This document shows positions 44,453 to 54,166 of a DNA stretch of 64,000 nucleotides, piece by piece. This stretch comes from Robiginitalea marina (lineage in GTDB: Bacteria; Bacteroidota; Bacteroidia; Flavobacteriales; Flavobacteriaceae). The translations under genes were made by a program, and so were the position numbers. The notes beneath the pieces are model-generated. The model made no database searches and had not been told where the DNA came from. It saw only the letters and a list, made by a program, of their open reading frames with translations. Every line of letters starts with the position of its first letter. Positions within the stretch are counted from its first letter, which is position 1. The stretch covers positions 434,001-498,000 of the forward strand of contig NZ_JAMXIB010000001.1 of the NCBI RefSeq assembly GCF_024006985.1. Direction: 5' to 3'.

Positions 44453-47239
44453 ATGGAAGGAGTCAAAACAGCAGACCCGAAGGAAGCCATATTCATTAAG
44501 GGGGCGCACCTTCATAACCTCAAGCATATCGACGTGCGCATCCCGCGTAACCAGCTGGTGGTTATTACGGGTATGAGCGGCTCGGGGAAATCGAGCCTTG
44601 CCTTTGATACGCTGTATGCCGAAGGGCAGCGCCGCTATGTGGAAAGCCTTTCTTCCTATGCCCGGCAGTTCCTGGGCAAACTGGATAAACCCAGGGTGGA
44701 TTATATCCATGGGATTGCCCCTGCCATTGCCATCGAGCAAAAAGTCAACTCCACCAACCCCCGCTCCACGGTGGGCACCAGCACAGAAATATACGACTAC
44801 CTGAAACTCCTGTTCGCCCGGGTGGGCAGGACCATCTCCCCGGTGTCGGGAAAGGAAGTACGGAAGCACCGCGTGCAGGATGTGGTCGATTTCATATCGG
44901 GGTTTGAGGAAGGGAGCCGCCTGTTACTGCTCGCCCCCATAGAGCTCCCCGAAAACCGGGATGTCCAGAAATCCCTGCAATTGCTGACCAAGCAGGGCTA
45001 TGCCCGGATCCGGCACCAGGGCGAAATCCTCCGGATTCGGCCCGAAATGCCGGAAGTGGGTCGCAACTTTGACCTGGTTGTGGACCGGGTGGTTGTCAAA
45101 AAGGACGATGAGGATTTCCTGAATCGCCTTGCCGGCGCTGTGGATACGGCCTTTTTTGAAGGTAAGGGCAGCTGCCTGGTGGAGGAAGTCGATTCGGGAA
45201 ACCAAACCAAATTCAGCAACCGTTTTGAGCTGGACGGAATCGCTTTTCCGGAGCCGAACGTACACCTGTTCAGCTTTAATAACCCTTTTGGGGCCTGCCC
45301 CAATTGCGAGGGATATGGGGACATCATCGGCATCGATGAGGACCTGGTGGTCCCCAACGGCGACCTTTCCGTGTACGATAACGCCATTGCCCCCTGGAAA
45401 GGGGAAACCATGGGGGAATACCGCGACCAGCTGGTAAACAACGCCTACAAGTTCGATTTCCCCATCCACAAACCCTGGTTTGAACTTACGGAAGCCCAGA
45501 AAGCACTGGTTTGGGAAGGGAATGAATACTTTACCGGCCTGAACCAGTTTTTCAGGCACCTGGAAGAAAAGAGCTATAAAATCCAAAACCGGGTTATGCT
45601 TTCCCGTTACCGGGGAAAAACGCGGTGCCCAATTTGCAAGGGCGGCAGGTTGCGCAAGGAGGCTTCCTACGTAAAAGTTGGGGGGAAAGCGATTTCCGAG
45701 CTGGTGGACCTGCCCATCCATGAACTCGCCCGTTTTTTTGAGGTCCTCCGCCTCGACACGCATGAAGAAGAAATTGCCCGGAGGCTGCTGGTTGAGATTC
45801 GCAACCGGCTGTCTTATTTGCTGAAAGTAGGGTTGGGTTACCTCACCCTGAACCGAAAATCAAATACGCTTTCCGGGGGCGAGAGCCAGCGGATCAACCT
45901 GGCCACCTCCCTGGGGAGCAGCCTGGTGGGCTCCATGTATATCCTGGATGAACCCAGCGTGGGGTTGCACCCCAGGGATTCGGAGAACCTTATAACGGTA
46001 TTGAAAGCGCTCAGGGACCTGGGCAATACGGTCATCGTGGTGGAACACGATGAGGAAATGATGCGGGCTGCCGACTGGATCATCGATATCGGCCCTGAGG
46101 CGGGGACCCTCGGGGGCGAGGTGGTAGCGGAAGGGACCATGGAAACCCTCCTCCGATCAGATTCCTATACGGCCCGTTACCTCAATGGCAGCCTTAAAAT
46201 CCCGGTTCCCGCAAAGCGGAGGAAACCAAAAGGGTTTGTAAAGGTCACCGGGGCGAGACAACACAACCTGGCCCATATCGATGTTACCTTCCCCTTGCAG
46301 GTCCTGACGGTGGTGACCGGGGTTTCCGGGAGTGGAAAGAGCACCCTGGTAAACAAAATCCTGTACCCGGCCTTGCAAAAAAAGCTGGGGGGGTATGGAG
46401 AGAAGGCTGGCCGATACAAAGCCCTGGAAGGCGAATACAGCGAGATCCGGCATGTGGAATTCGTGGACCAGAACCCCATCGGCCGTTCTTCCAGGTCGAA
46501 CCCGGTTACCTACCTGAAAGCCTATGACGAGATCCGCAACCTGTTTGCCTCCCAAAAACTTAGCAAAATCCGCGGGTACAAGTCAAAACACTTTTCCTTT
46601 AACGTGGATGGGGGTCGATGTGAAAAGTGCAAGGGGGAAGGAGAAATCACCGTGGAGATGCAGTTCATGGCAGATGTCCACCTGGAGTGCGACCAGTGCC
46701 GCGGCAGGCGGTTTAAAAAGGAAGTCCTGGAAGTAGCCTTCCAGGGGGCTTCCATCGACGACCTCCTCAAAATGACCGTGGATGATGCTATTGCGTTCTT
46801 CAGCACCCATGGGGAATCCAAAATAGCCGCCCGGCTGCAGCCGCTCCAGGACGTCGGCCTGGGCTATGTTACCCTGGGGCAGCCCTCTTCCACCCTGTCG
46901 GGCGGGGAGGCCCAGCGGATCAAGCTGGCCTCTTTCCTGGGGCGGGGCCAAAGCAGGGAGAAAGCCCTGTTTATCTTTGACGAGCCGACGACCGGCCTGC
47001 ATTTTCACGACATCCACAAGCTGCTGACCTCCTTTAACGCCCTCATCGACAAAGGACACTCCATCATTGTTATTGAGCACAATATTGAGCTGATCAAATG
47101 CGCGGACCACCTCATTGACCTCGGACCGGACGGCGGGGACAGCGGGGGGCAGCTGGTGGCTGTTGGCACTCCGGAAGAAGTGGCCCGGCACCCCGGTTCC
47201 CTGACCGGGAAATACCTGAAAGGGAAGTTGGGCCTGTAG
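44453..47239 (+). CDS. uvrA: Excinuclease ABC subunit A
   Basis: The 928-residue UvrA ATPase recognises DNA damage in nucleotide-excision repair. It has two ABC halves: Walker A GMSGSGKSSLAFDT with signature LSGGESQRINLA, and GVSGSGKSTLVNKIL with LSGGEAQRIKLA. Zinc modules are seen as CPNCEGYG with CPICKGGR, and CEKCKGEGE with CDQCRGRR. The segment VESLSSYARQFLGKLDKPRV is family-typical. Bacteroidetes often carry two UvrA paralogues; whether this is the main one cannot be told here. It is divergent from the sigma factor cassette. Confidence 0.95.
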   Translation: MEGVKTADPKEAIFIKGAHLHNLKHIDVRIPRNQLVVITGMSGSGKSSLAFDTLYAEGQRRYVESLSSYARQFLGKLDKPRVDYIHGIAPAIAIEQKVNSTNPRSTVGTSTEIYDYLKLLFARVGRTISPVSGKEVRKHRVQDVVDFISGFEEGSRLLLLAPIELPENRDVQKSLQLLTKQGYARIRHQGEILRIRPEMPEVGRNFDLVVDRVVVKKDDEDFLNRLAGAVDTAFFEGKGSCLVEEVDSGNQTKFSNRFELDGIAFPEPNVHLFSFNNPFGACPNCEGYGDIIGIDEDLVVPNGDLSVYDNAIAPWKGETMGEYRDQLVNNAYKFDFPIHKPWFELTEAQKALVWEGNEYFTGLNQFFRHLEEKSYKIQNRVMLSRYRGKTRCPICKGGRLRKEASYVKVGGKAISELVDLPIHELARFFEVLRLDTHEEEIARRLLVEIRNRLSYLLKVGLGYLTLNRKSNTLSGGESQRINLATSLGSSLVGSMYILDEPSVGLHPRDSENLITVLKALRDLGNTVIVVEHDEEMMRAADWIIDIGPEAGTLGGEVVAEGTMETLLRSDSYTARYLNGSLKIPVPAKRRKPKGFVKVTGARQHNLAHIDVTFPLQVLTVVTGVSGSGKSTLVNKILYPALQKKLGGYGEKAGRYKALEGEYSEIRHVEFVDQNPIGRSSRSNPVTYLKAYDEIRNLFASQKLSKIRGYKSKHFSFNVDGGRCEKCKGEGEITVEMQFMADVHLECDQCRGRRFKKEVLEVAFQGASIDDLLKMTVDDAIAFFSTHGESKIAARLQPLQDVGLGYVTLGQPSSTLSGGEAQRIKLASFLGRGQSREKALFIFDEPTTGLHFHDIHKLLTSFNALIDKGHSIIVIEHNIELIKCADHLIDLGPDGGDSGGQLVAVGTPEEVARHPGSLTGKYLKGKLGL

Positions 47240-47326
47240 CTTTCCCGGGGTTAGATTTCTGCAAAATCAAAAATACTAACGATTTATAATTCTGTTTATC
47301 AGAGCATTACATTGTTTTAAATTCTT

Positions 47327-47344
47327 TTGGCACGCTGTTTGCAA
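47327..47344 (+). promoter_or_regulatory. Sigma-54 (-24/-12) promoter
   Basis: TTGGCACG (47327-47334), four bases, then TTGCA (47339-47343) fit the sigma-54 consensus exactly, with GG and GC twelve bases apart. The ATG at 47398 is 54 bases downstream. This is the only such site noticed in the window. Sigma-54 promoters need an ATP-driven activator, which is not encoded nearby. Confidence 0.8.
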
Positions 47345-47397
47345 AGGTTAGGGTGGAATGTAAATAGTTGCATCCGGAACCTTAAAACGGAATCGCC

Positions 47398-48582
47398 ATG
47401 AAACATGTAATCCTCCTTCTCGCGGCCCTGCTGACCGGAATGGGAAGCTCCCGGGCCGAAACCCGTACCTCCGGGGCTTCCGCCTTAGCCCCTGTTTTTT
47501 CAAACGCCTTCATTTTTGTGGAAGACGGGGTTACCTTTGCCCTGTATCCGGATGGCGAATTCGATTTCTACATCGATTCCCGCCTTCAGGTGAATGCCGG
47601 GGTACAGATAGGCCCGGCAGCCATCACTTTCAATTCCGGGTTCAACTACAACCCCTTCGTACAATTCGACGATTTCGGCGCGGTCATACAGGTCGAGAAC
47701 GTGCCGGTATTCTATGACTTCTACGGCAGGGTGAGCCGCATAGGCACTGTTGGGGTAAATTACCGCAGCGGAAGGCTTTACCGCCTGGGCGGTATGCGTA
47801 TCTTCTACAATTCCTGGGGAGGATATGACTATCACCTTGGGTTTGTGAACCCCTTCAACCGGGTTTATGCCTTCAGGCCTTTCCACCGCTACTTTCTGAG
47901 GCCGGCCCCTGATTTTTGCATGGTCTACCGGCATCCGTACAGGAGATACTACCAGCCCGTGCGCTATACCTGGTACCAGCCCTACCGGAATAACCTCAGG
48001 AGGGCGTACGCCAGGGTCGGTGACACCTACCGCTACCAGCCCAGGGCCGAAAGGAGCAGGATCTACCGTAACGACCACCGCGTAGTGGCGCGGCAGGAAA
48101 GATCAGGAAGGTCTTCCGGTATGCAGGGCAGGGAATTGGAGGCCCGCACCAACAAGACCGTAACCAGGAGGTCCTCTGCTAACAGCCAGGCCACCAGGGA
48201 ATATGTAGCCCGTACCACCGGGAAAGAAAACCGGGCCACCCCGGTTACCCGCTCAACCTACGGGAGGAATCCTGCAGGAAACGACCAAGGCCGCGTTGCC
48301 CGCAGTTCCCCGGGGACCTCAAGAGAGGCGGTAAGCCGGCGCCCGGCGCCCCGCCAGCCCGCCAGGGTTTCAAAGGCTTCCCCGCAACGGGATGCGGTGT
48401 CCCAAAGGCCTGCTCCGCGGACCGATAAACCCGCTGCCCGGGCTTCCCGCAGCAGCCGGAGTACGCCGGTGACAGCCCGCCAGGCAACACCGGGAAGGAG
48501 CAATGAGCGCGGAACGCACACCCGGGTATCGGATACCAACCGCAAGGAGCGTTCCGGCCGAAGCGGGTCCCCAAGGCAATAA
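47398..48582 (+). CDS. Secreted protein with long Arg/Ser-rich tail, sigma-54 driven
   Basis: The 394-residue protein has a signal peptide (MKHVILLLAALLTGMGSSRA). A folded domain rich in Tyr, Phe and Gly follows (FVEDGVTFALYPDGEFDFYI, VIQVENVPVFYDFYGRVSRI, residues about 33-195). From about residue 195 a low-complexity tail is rich in Arg, Ser, Thr and Pro, making the protein strongly basic. Similar flavobacterial proteins exist (recalled) without known function. It may bind DNA, polysaccharide or another polyanion outside the cell. A sigma-54 promoter precedes it and a terminator follows. Confidence 0.82.
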   Translation: MKHVILLLAALLTGMGSSRAETRTSGASALAPVFSNAFIFVEDGVTFALYPDGEFDFYIDSRLQVNAGVQIGPAAITFNSGFNYNPFVQFDDFGAVIQVENVPVFYDFYGRVSRIGTVGVNYRSGRLYRLGGMRIFYNSWGGYDYHLGFVNPFNRVYAFRPFHRYFLRPAPDFCMVYRHPYRRYYQPVRYTWYQPYRNNLRRAYARVGDTYRYQPRAERSRIYRNDHRVVARQERSGRSSGMQGRELEARTNKTVTRRSSANSQATREYVARTTGKENRATPVTRSTYGRNPAGNDQGRVARSSPGTSREAVSRRPAPRQPARVSKASPQRDAVSQRPAPRTDKPAARASRSSRSTPVTARQATPGRSNERGTHTRVSDTNRKERSGRSGSPRQ

Positions 48583-48614
48583 TGGATCCTGCCCGGGCAA
48601 CGCCGGGAATAATA

Positions 48615-48654
48615 AGACCCCGTGGAAAACCTGTTTTCCCGGGGTCTATTTTTT
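48615..48654 (+). terminator. Intrinsic terminator after basic secreted protein
   Basis: AGACCCCG (48615-48622) pairs with CGGGGTCT (48640-48647), and GGAAAA (48624-48629) with TTTTCC (48634-48639), with one bulged T. A T-run follows to 48654. The stop codon of the opposing flippase gene lies inside the stem. Confidence 0.88.
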
Positions 48655-50100
48655 GAACAGGTTCCTGCCCAGGGCGTTCAGGTCCTCAGAAATCCGGAGC
48701 TGATATGCCACCCCCCCGTAAAACAGCACAATCAGAAGGCTTTTCAGCAGGATATTCACCAGGGGGTGGAAAGGGAATTCAAACCAAAAAAACAACAAAT
48801 AGGTAATTGCCGCGAGGAGCAGGACTTTCAGGGTACCCCAACTGAAAGGCGATAAGCCGAACTTCCACCCGACAAACACCAGTTTCAGGACATTGTAAAG
48901 GGTTACGGCAAGAAACGTGGCCACGGCAGCCCCGAGGATCCCCATTTCGGGAATCAGCCAGATGTTCAGCAGCACGGTCAGCACCGACAACAAAACCCCC
49001 ATGGCCAGCAAGGCCGTATAATACCTGGAATTGTACAGGATGGCCGTATTGATCCCCAGGAAAGCATCGAACAGCCGCACCCCTCCTATCAGCAAAACCA
49101 CCTGGAAGCCGCCCCGGTAATTTTCCGGGAGCAGGCGGTAAAGCTCTTCCAGGTTCAGCAGGATCCCGAGGAAAACCAGGGTTGAAACCGCAAGCAGGGT
49201 TAGGGAACTCTTTTTGTAAAGCTGCTCCAGGCCCCTGAGGTCACCGCTGTGCAGGAGGGATGCGGTTAGCGGGTAAGCAATCTGGTTCAGGGCCCTGAAT
49301 GGAACGATAATGACGGTGGCGATAAAGATGGCCACGGTATAATAGGCTACATTCTCTATCTCGATGTACTGGTTGATCATGAAGCGGTCAATTTCCAGCA
49401 GGATCACAGAGACGGATCCCCCGACCAAAATAAGGGCAGAATACTGCAAAATTTCCCCGGATCCCCCGGGCAGGGAGAGCTGCAGGCGAAGGGGCTGTAA
49501 CCGGAGGGCATAGAAGGCCATCAGGAGCATGCGCAAGCCGTATAGCCCAACCATCCCGATCAGGAATTGGGTTTCCCCAATCCACCCCATGTATAGCAAA
49601 ACCAGCAAGGCTGTTATCCCGGCGCGCACGAATACTTCCTTCAGGAAGGTACCAAAAGTAGATTGCAGGCATACCTTGCTCCAGGCAAAGAAGACCTCGA
49701 AATACGCCATAAACACCCCGGCCAGGAAAATGTGCCAAACGTAATCGCGCACCACCTCATTTTCGCGGGCCAAAAATTCGCCAATCGCTGCGTTGGCCGT
49801 AAAACTATAGATCCCGAGGGGGAGGATGACCAGGAAGGGCAGCAGGATGGCCATACTTAAAAATCCCTGTAGGTCGTCCCTTTCCCTGTAGCCTGAATAA
49901 AATTTAACCAGGGTATTGGGGATGCCAAAGGACATCAGGGGCATCAACAGGGCGGAGGTAGACAGGATTACCCCTACCAGGCCGAAATATTCAGCCGACA
50001 TGAAGCGGGTATACAGGACCAGGGTATTGATGGCCCCGAGGGCAAACCCTGCATAGGTTATGGCTGTGTTGATTACCGACTGTTTTCGAACTATTCCCAT
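48646..50100 (-). CDS. Polysaccharide flippase (Wzx/MATE-type)
   Basis: The 484-residue protein has about 12-14 membrane helices with the arrangement of the oligosaccharide flippase family, beginning MGIVRKQSVINTAITYAGFA and with RFMSAEYFGLVGVILSTSAL. It would move lipid-linked glycan across the inner membrane. Its start overlaps the end of the glycosyltransferase gene by 10 bases, consistent with a polysaccharide operon. Confidence 0.88.
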   Translation of the reverse strand: MGIVRKQSVINTAITYAGFALGAINTLVLYTRFMSAEYFGLVGVILSTSALLMPLMSFGIPNTLVKFYSGYRERDDLQGFLSMAILLPFLVILPLGIYSFTANAAIGEFLARENEVVRDYVWHIFLAGVFMAYFEVFFAWSKVCLQSTFGTFLKEVFVRAGITALLVLLYMGWIGETQFLIGMVGLYGLRMLLMAFYALRLQPLRLQLSLPGGSGEILQYSALILVGGSVSVILLEIDRFMINQYIEIENVAYYTVAIFIATVIIVPFRALNQIAYPLTASLLHSGDLRGLEQLYKKSSLTLLAVSTLVFLGILLNLEELYRLLPENYRGGFQVVLLIGGVRLFDAFLGINTAILYNSRYYTALLAMGVLLSVLTVLLNIWLIPEMGILGAAVATFLAVTLYNVLKLVFVGWKFGLSPFSWGTLKVLLLAAITYLLFFWFEFPFHPLVNILLKSLLIVLFYGGVAYQLRISEDLNALGRNLFKK

Positions 50101-51371
50101 AAGACCTCTTCTGCCAGTCGTTTTGCAAGCTCCCTGCGGTGGTATCGGGATACCCCCACCCCTGCGACCTCAAGTGTCCCGTTCCGGAAAGACCGGTACC
50201 ACTGAAGCAACTGGGATTCTATCTCATTTTCCTGCCCGTACCCATACGCCGCCCCACTCCCGCATTCGACCACTATGCGTCCGGCTTCCCACCCCGGGGG
50301 GCCAATGGCCAGGATCGGCCTGGAAGCGGCGAGGTATTCGAAAAGCTTTCCCGGGATGATTCCCACCGTCTTTGGGGAATCGATCTCCGGCAAAAGAAGC
50401 ACCTGGGCCTTACGCTGCAATTCAAGGGCCTCACCATGGGACACATAAGGAGTTATCGTTACATAAGGTTCCAGGCCATGGGCCCTGAGGCTCCTTTGGG
50501 TTTCGTCGCTTACCAGGCCCGTAAGCTCAATGCGCAGGTCCTGGCGCAGGCCATCATGCCTTGCCAGGAGGTTTTTCAACCCCTGCCACAAGGGCACCGG
50601 GTTGCGTCCGCTGAGCAGGCTGCCGATATGGGCCAGGATAAACGGTCCCTCTGGCTGCTCTTTCCGGTTCGGGGACCCTGTGAAGCCATTAGTGATGACC
50701 TGTATGGGGCGCCGGGTCAGGTGCCGGAATTCGTCCCGGGTAGTCTCGCTGGTGGTAATTATGTGGTCGGCCTGCCGGAGTACTTTTTGTTCCAGGGCCC
50801 GGTGTTTTTTATTAGCCCGTTTCCCGGGGAGCAACGCCTCGTGATAGCCAATGGAAGTCCATGGGTCCCTGAAATCGGCCACCCACCGGACCCCGGTTTT
50901 TTCCTTTAATTCCAGCCCGATAAGGTGCATACTATGGGGCGGCCCGGTGGTTACCAGGGTGTGGATGCCTTCCTCCCGGAGGACTTTGGAAAGGAAACGC
51001 ACCGAGGGCCTGACCCAGAACCGACGGGCATCGGGAATAAAGAAATTGCCGCGGATCCAGAGCAGGAGGCGCTCCACCCGGGAAGGCCTGTCGCGGTTGA
51101 TAATCCCGGCGCTGATCCTCTGGGTTTTCCGGCGGCTGAGCCACTTCGCAAGGTGATAGGGCTCCCAGATTTTTTTTCGCAGCACCCGGATTCCTGGAGG
51201 TACCTGGTCCGTAAACCCTTCATCCCGCAACGGATAGTGGGGGTTTTCCGGGGTATACACCACAGGTTCTACCCCGAACTCCGGCAAATAGGACGCGAAA
51301 TACAGCCAGCGCTGTACCCCGGGTCCTCCGGCCGGAGGCCAGTAATAGGTAACAATGAGTACTTTTTGCAT
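50091..51371 (-). CDS. Glycosyltransferase (GT4-like)
   Basis: The 426-residue GT-B fold protein begins MQKVLIVTYYWPPAGGPGVQ, a typical N-terminal motif. C-terminal donor-binding features are FILAHIGSLLSGRNPVPLWQ and LLLPEIDSPKTVGIIPGKLF, then EYLAASRPILAIGPPG with the conserved Glu. The sugar is unknown. It lies 6 bases after YfhO and overlaps the flippase gene, forming a surface-glycan unit. Confidence 0.88.
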   Translation of the reverse strand: MQKVLIVTYYWPPAGGPGVQRWLYFASYLPEFGVEPVVYTPENPHYPLRDEGFTDQVPPGIRVLRKKIWEPYHLAKWLSRRKTQRISAGIINRDRPSRVERLLLWIRGNFFIPDARRFWVRPSVRFLSKVLREEGIHTLVTTGPPHSMHLIGLELKEKTGVRWVADFRDPWTSIGYHEALLPGKRANKKHRALEQKVLRQADHIITTSETTRDEFRHLTRRPIQVITNGFTGSPNRKEQPEGPFILAHIGSLLSGRNPVPLWQGLKNLLARHDGLRQDLRIELTGLVSDETQRSLRAHGLEPYVTITPYVSHGEALELQRKAQVLLLPEIDSPKTVGIIPGKLFEYLAASRPILAIGPPGWEAGRIVVECGSGAAYGYGQENEIESQLLQWYRSFRNGTLEVAGVGVSRYHRRELAKRLAEEVLWE

Positions 51372-51377
51372 GGCCCT

Positions 51378-53810
51378 TTAGTGCTTCTGCCGCCTCCTTC
51401 GGAACAGTTCATACCCCCCTGCACCCAATAGGAGGGCTCCCAGCAGTGCGCTGGCAGCCAGGCTGATGGTGCTGCCCTCCCTGATGACATCCGGTTCAAA
51501 TTTAAAAATGATGCGGTGCGACCCGGCAGGAACCTCCATTGCCCTCAGGGCATAGTTAACCCGAAAGTGGGGGGCAGGCGAGCCGTCAATATACGCCTGC
51601 CAGCCATGTGGGTAGTACATTTCAGAGAAAACGGCAAGCCCTGCCCCAGGGTTCTCAGAACGGTACTCCAGGTAGTTGGGGCGGTACGAGACCAGTTCGA
51701 TACCAGCTGTGGAATCAACGGCAAAAGGGCGTGGCGAAAATTCAGGGAAGTCACTGGTGTTGACCACGGCATGCCTTCCTACCTGTAGGGTATCGAGGGC
51801 CTGAATGGCCTGGTCAGGGGAACTCACCGATGCGGCATACTCCACAAACCACGCATTGCCAAGGGCATCGGGGTTCAGGGATGCCCGGGGGTTCCCCTCC
51901 TCGTCATTCTGTATCACGTATTTTACGTTCAGCATATCCAGCACCCTCCGGTTGTTTCGGTAAATATGGAATTCGAAAAGGTCCTGCATCCTCTGGGGCT
52001 TGGCCGCATGGTAGCCCCCCACGGAGTGATGGAAATACGAAGTGCGGGCCCCGTTCAGGCCTTCGCCCGGGTTCAGCACCCGGTATACGCTGCTGTCCCT
52101 GAGGATCTGCTGGTCGGCCTGGGTCATCGCAAAGGCCTTGTCCATCCGCCTTTTGGGGAGGAAATCTTCCTGGTTCACATACCGGCGGTCTACCCCGACC
52201 AAATCAAATACCACCAGTACCCCCAGCCCGAAGACCATCCAGGGATATCCCAGGCCCTTTTTCAGGTTCACCCAGAGCAGCCCTGCGGTGAGGCCTATAA
52301 AGACCAGGGAGCGCAGGATATCCTGTACATAGACCATTTCGCGGTCGCGTCGCAAAAGCTCCACCAGTTCTTCTGTAAAATATCGTTTCAGGACCTCGTC
52401 GCTGCCCCCTACAAAATCAAACCCGGACCGGAAGGCCAGGAGCAGGAGGCCCAGGCCGGCCATACCGAGGAACGCAATCAAAAGCGCCCGACCCTTTTCC
52501 GCAGCCGACCGGTCTGCCCGCCCCCAGGCCTGGATGGCCAGGACCGCCATCAGGGGGGCACAGAGCTCCAGGAGTACCTGTATGGAAGAAACCGCCCGGA
52601 ATTTATTGTAGAGCGGGAAATAATCGATCATCAGATCGGTTAACAGAGGGAAATTCTTCCCCCAGGAGAGCATCAGGGCGAGAAGGGAAACGCCTGCCAG
52701 CCACCACCGTGCCTTCCCCCGGACCAGGAGGAGCCCCAGGAAGAACAAAAACAAGACCACGGCACCAATATAGGGAGGGGCCGCCACAATGGGCTGGTCC
52801 CCCCAGTACAGCTGGAGGTTGTTGCTGAAATCCAGGGCCTGTGACCTGGGTACGCCCTGGTCTACCAGATACTGGAAGGTTTTGGAATCCTCCCCGAGCT
52901 GTTCTACGGAGCCCCCGCCAAAGAGCCTGGGAAACAGCAAATTCAGGGATTCCGATATCCCGTAACTATACTGGGTGATGTATTCCCTGTCGAGGCCGTC
53001 AGCATTTTCCTTTGGGGTGCCGTCCGGGGTTATGGAAAGTACCGATGGGCCCCGGGTACTCCATTGGGCGTACTCCCTGGTCGCCAGCAGGGCCGTGGCG
53101 TTTACGGCCACCCCCATAGCCACCGCTAAAAGGAGTAACCCGACGGAACCAAAATACGATTTCAAATGCCCTTTCCGAATGGCATCTGCCAGGTAGGCCA
53201 CCCCCAACACCAGGACCAGGAACATAAAATAATAGGTCATCTGGTAATGGTTGGCCTGGATTTCAAGGGCCATGGCCAGGGCCGTAAGGAGGAAGCCCCA
53301 CAGATACTTTCCCCGGAAGGTAAGCAGAATCCCCCCCAACACCATGGGCAGGTAGCCCAGGGCATGGGCTTTGGCATTGTGCCCCACGCCAAGGATAACG
53401 ATCAGGTAGGTGGAGAACCCGAACGCCAGCGACCCGAGGATGGCCAGCCGGTATTCGACTTTCATACAGCACATCAGGATGTAAAACCCCAGGAAATACA
53501 AAAACAAATAATCCGCCGGGCGGGGCAGGAAGCGGATGGCCCGGTCCAGTTTTTTGAGGTATTCGTGGGGGTAGCGCGCGCCCAGTTGATAGGTCGGCAT
53601 GCCGCCAAAGGCACTATTGGTCCAGTAGGGTTCCTCCCCGAATGCTTTCCGGAAGCCGTCCTGTTCGCGGGCCATCCCCTGGTACTGCACGATGTCGGAC
53701 TGGTAGATGGCCTCCCCTTTGAGGACCGGGTAAAAATACAGGAGCGATACCAGGGCAAAAAAAACAAGGGCAAAGAAATGGGACAGGAAGGTTCGGAATC
53801 CTCGGTTCAT
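51378..53810 (-). CDS. YfhO family membrane protein
   Basis: The 810-residue polytopic protein has about 12 helices in the first 600 residues (VFFALVSLLYFYPVLKGEAI near the start). A soluble C-terminal domain follows with YRVLNPGEGLNGARTSYFHH and FSEMYYPHGWQAYIDGSP, and there is a final membrane helix. This is the YfhO/GT-C-like layout; such proteins are linked to glycosylation of cell-wall polymers in other bacteria. It sits between DUF4834 and GT4 genes on the same strand. Confidence 0.87.
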   Translation of the reverse strand: MNRGFRTFLSHFFALVFFALVSLLYFYPVLKGEAIYQSDIVQYQGMAREQDGFRKAFGEEPYWTNSAFGGMPTYQLGARYPHEYLKKLDRAIRFLPRPADYLFLYFLGFYILMCCMKVEYRLAILGSLAFGFSTYLIVILGVGHNAKAHALGYLPMVLGGILLTFRGKYLWGFLLTALAMALEIQANHYQMTYYFMFLVLVLGVAYLADAIRKGHLKSYFGSVGLLLLAVAMGVAVNATALLATREYAQWSTRGPSVLSITPDGTPKENADGLDREYITQYSYGISESLNLLFPRLFGGGSVEQLGEDSKTFQYLVDQGVPRSQALDFSNNLQLYWGDQPIVAAPPYIGAVVLFLFFLGLLLVRGKARWWLAGVSLLALMLSWGKNFPLLTDLMIDYFPLYNKFRAVSSIQVLLELCAPLMAVLAIQAWGRADRSAAEKGRALLIAFLGMAGLGLLLLAFRSGFDFVGGSDEVLKRYFTEELVELLRRDREMVYVQDILRSLVFIGLTAGLLWVNLKKGLGYPWMVFGLGVLVVFDLVGVDRRYVNQEDFLPKRRMDKAFAMTQADQQILRDSSVYRVLNPGEGLNGARTSYFHHSVGGYHAAKPQRMQDLFEFHIYRNNRRVLDMLNVKYVIQNDEEGNPRASLNPDALGNAWFVEYAASVSSPDQAIQALDTLQVGRHAVVNTSDFPEFSPRPFAVDSTAGIELVSYRPNYLEYRSENPGAGLAVFSEMYYPHGWQAYIDGSPAPHFRVNYALRAMEVPAGSHRIIFKFEPDVIREGSTISLAASALLGALLLGAGGYELFRRRRQKH

Positions 53811-53828
53811 GCGTAAGGTCGTGTCGAA

Positions 53829-54089
53829 TTATTCAATCTCCTCAAATTCAATGTATTCCCCCACTTTGTTACCCGATGGCCTTCGGGCGGGAGGCCTTTT
53901 GTCGATGCTCACCTCCCCTGCCCTGGTGTCATTGCGGGGTGAGGGGTCCCGGTACGGGGCAGCCCGCCTGAAGGCTTCCTCCATTTTACGCTGCGCGTAC
54001 CTGCTGGCCCAGGGCCGGGCCAGCCGGGCGACCAGCTTCAGGAGGTAATACCCGAGGAGAATCCATAAAATCGTTTTCAAAATACCCAT
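53829..54089 (-). CDS. DUF4834 family protein
   Basis: The 86-residue protein has an N-terminal membrane segment (MGILKTILWILLGYYLLKLV), a basic helix and a disordered tail ending VGEYIEFEEIE, which is the conserved C-terminus of DUF4834. It lies 18 bases before yfhO on the same strand, a conserved flavobacterial pairing (recalled). Function unknown. Confidence 0.85.
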   Translation of the reverse strand: MGILKTILWILLGYYLLKLVARLARPWASRYAQRKMEEAFRRAAPYRDPSPRNDTRAGEVSIDKRPPARRPSGNKVGEYIEFEEIE

Positions 54090-54109
54090 AATCCGGCTTC
54101 AGCGTATAT

Positions 54110-54117
54110 CAAAAGTA
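54110..54117 (-). promoter_or_regulatory. -7 box of DUF4834-yfhO-GT-flippase unit
   Basis: The minus strand reads TACTTTTG about 20 bases before the DUF4834 ATG at 54089. Confidence 0.4.
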
Positions 54118-54166
54118 CAATTCCCACGTTGTTATAGCAGTACAAATGTCTTAAAATAATACGAAT

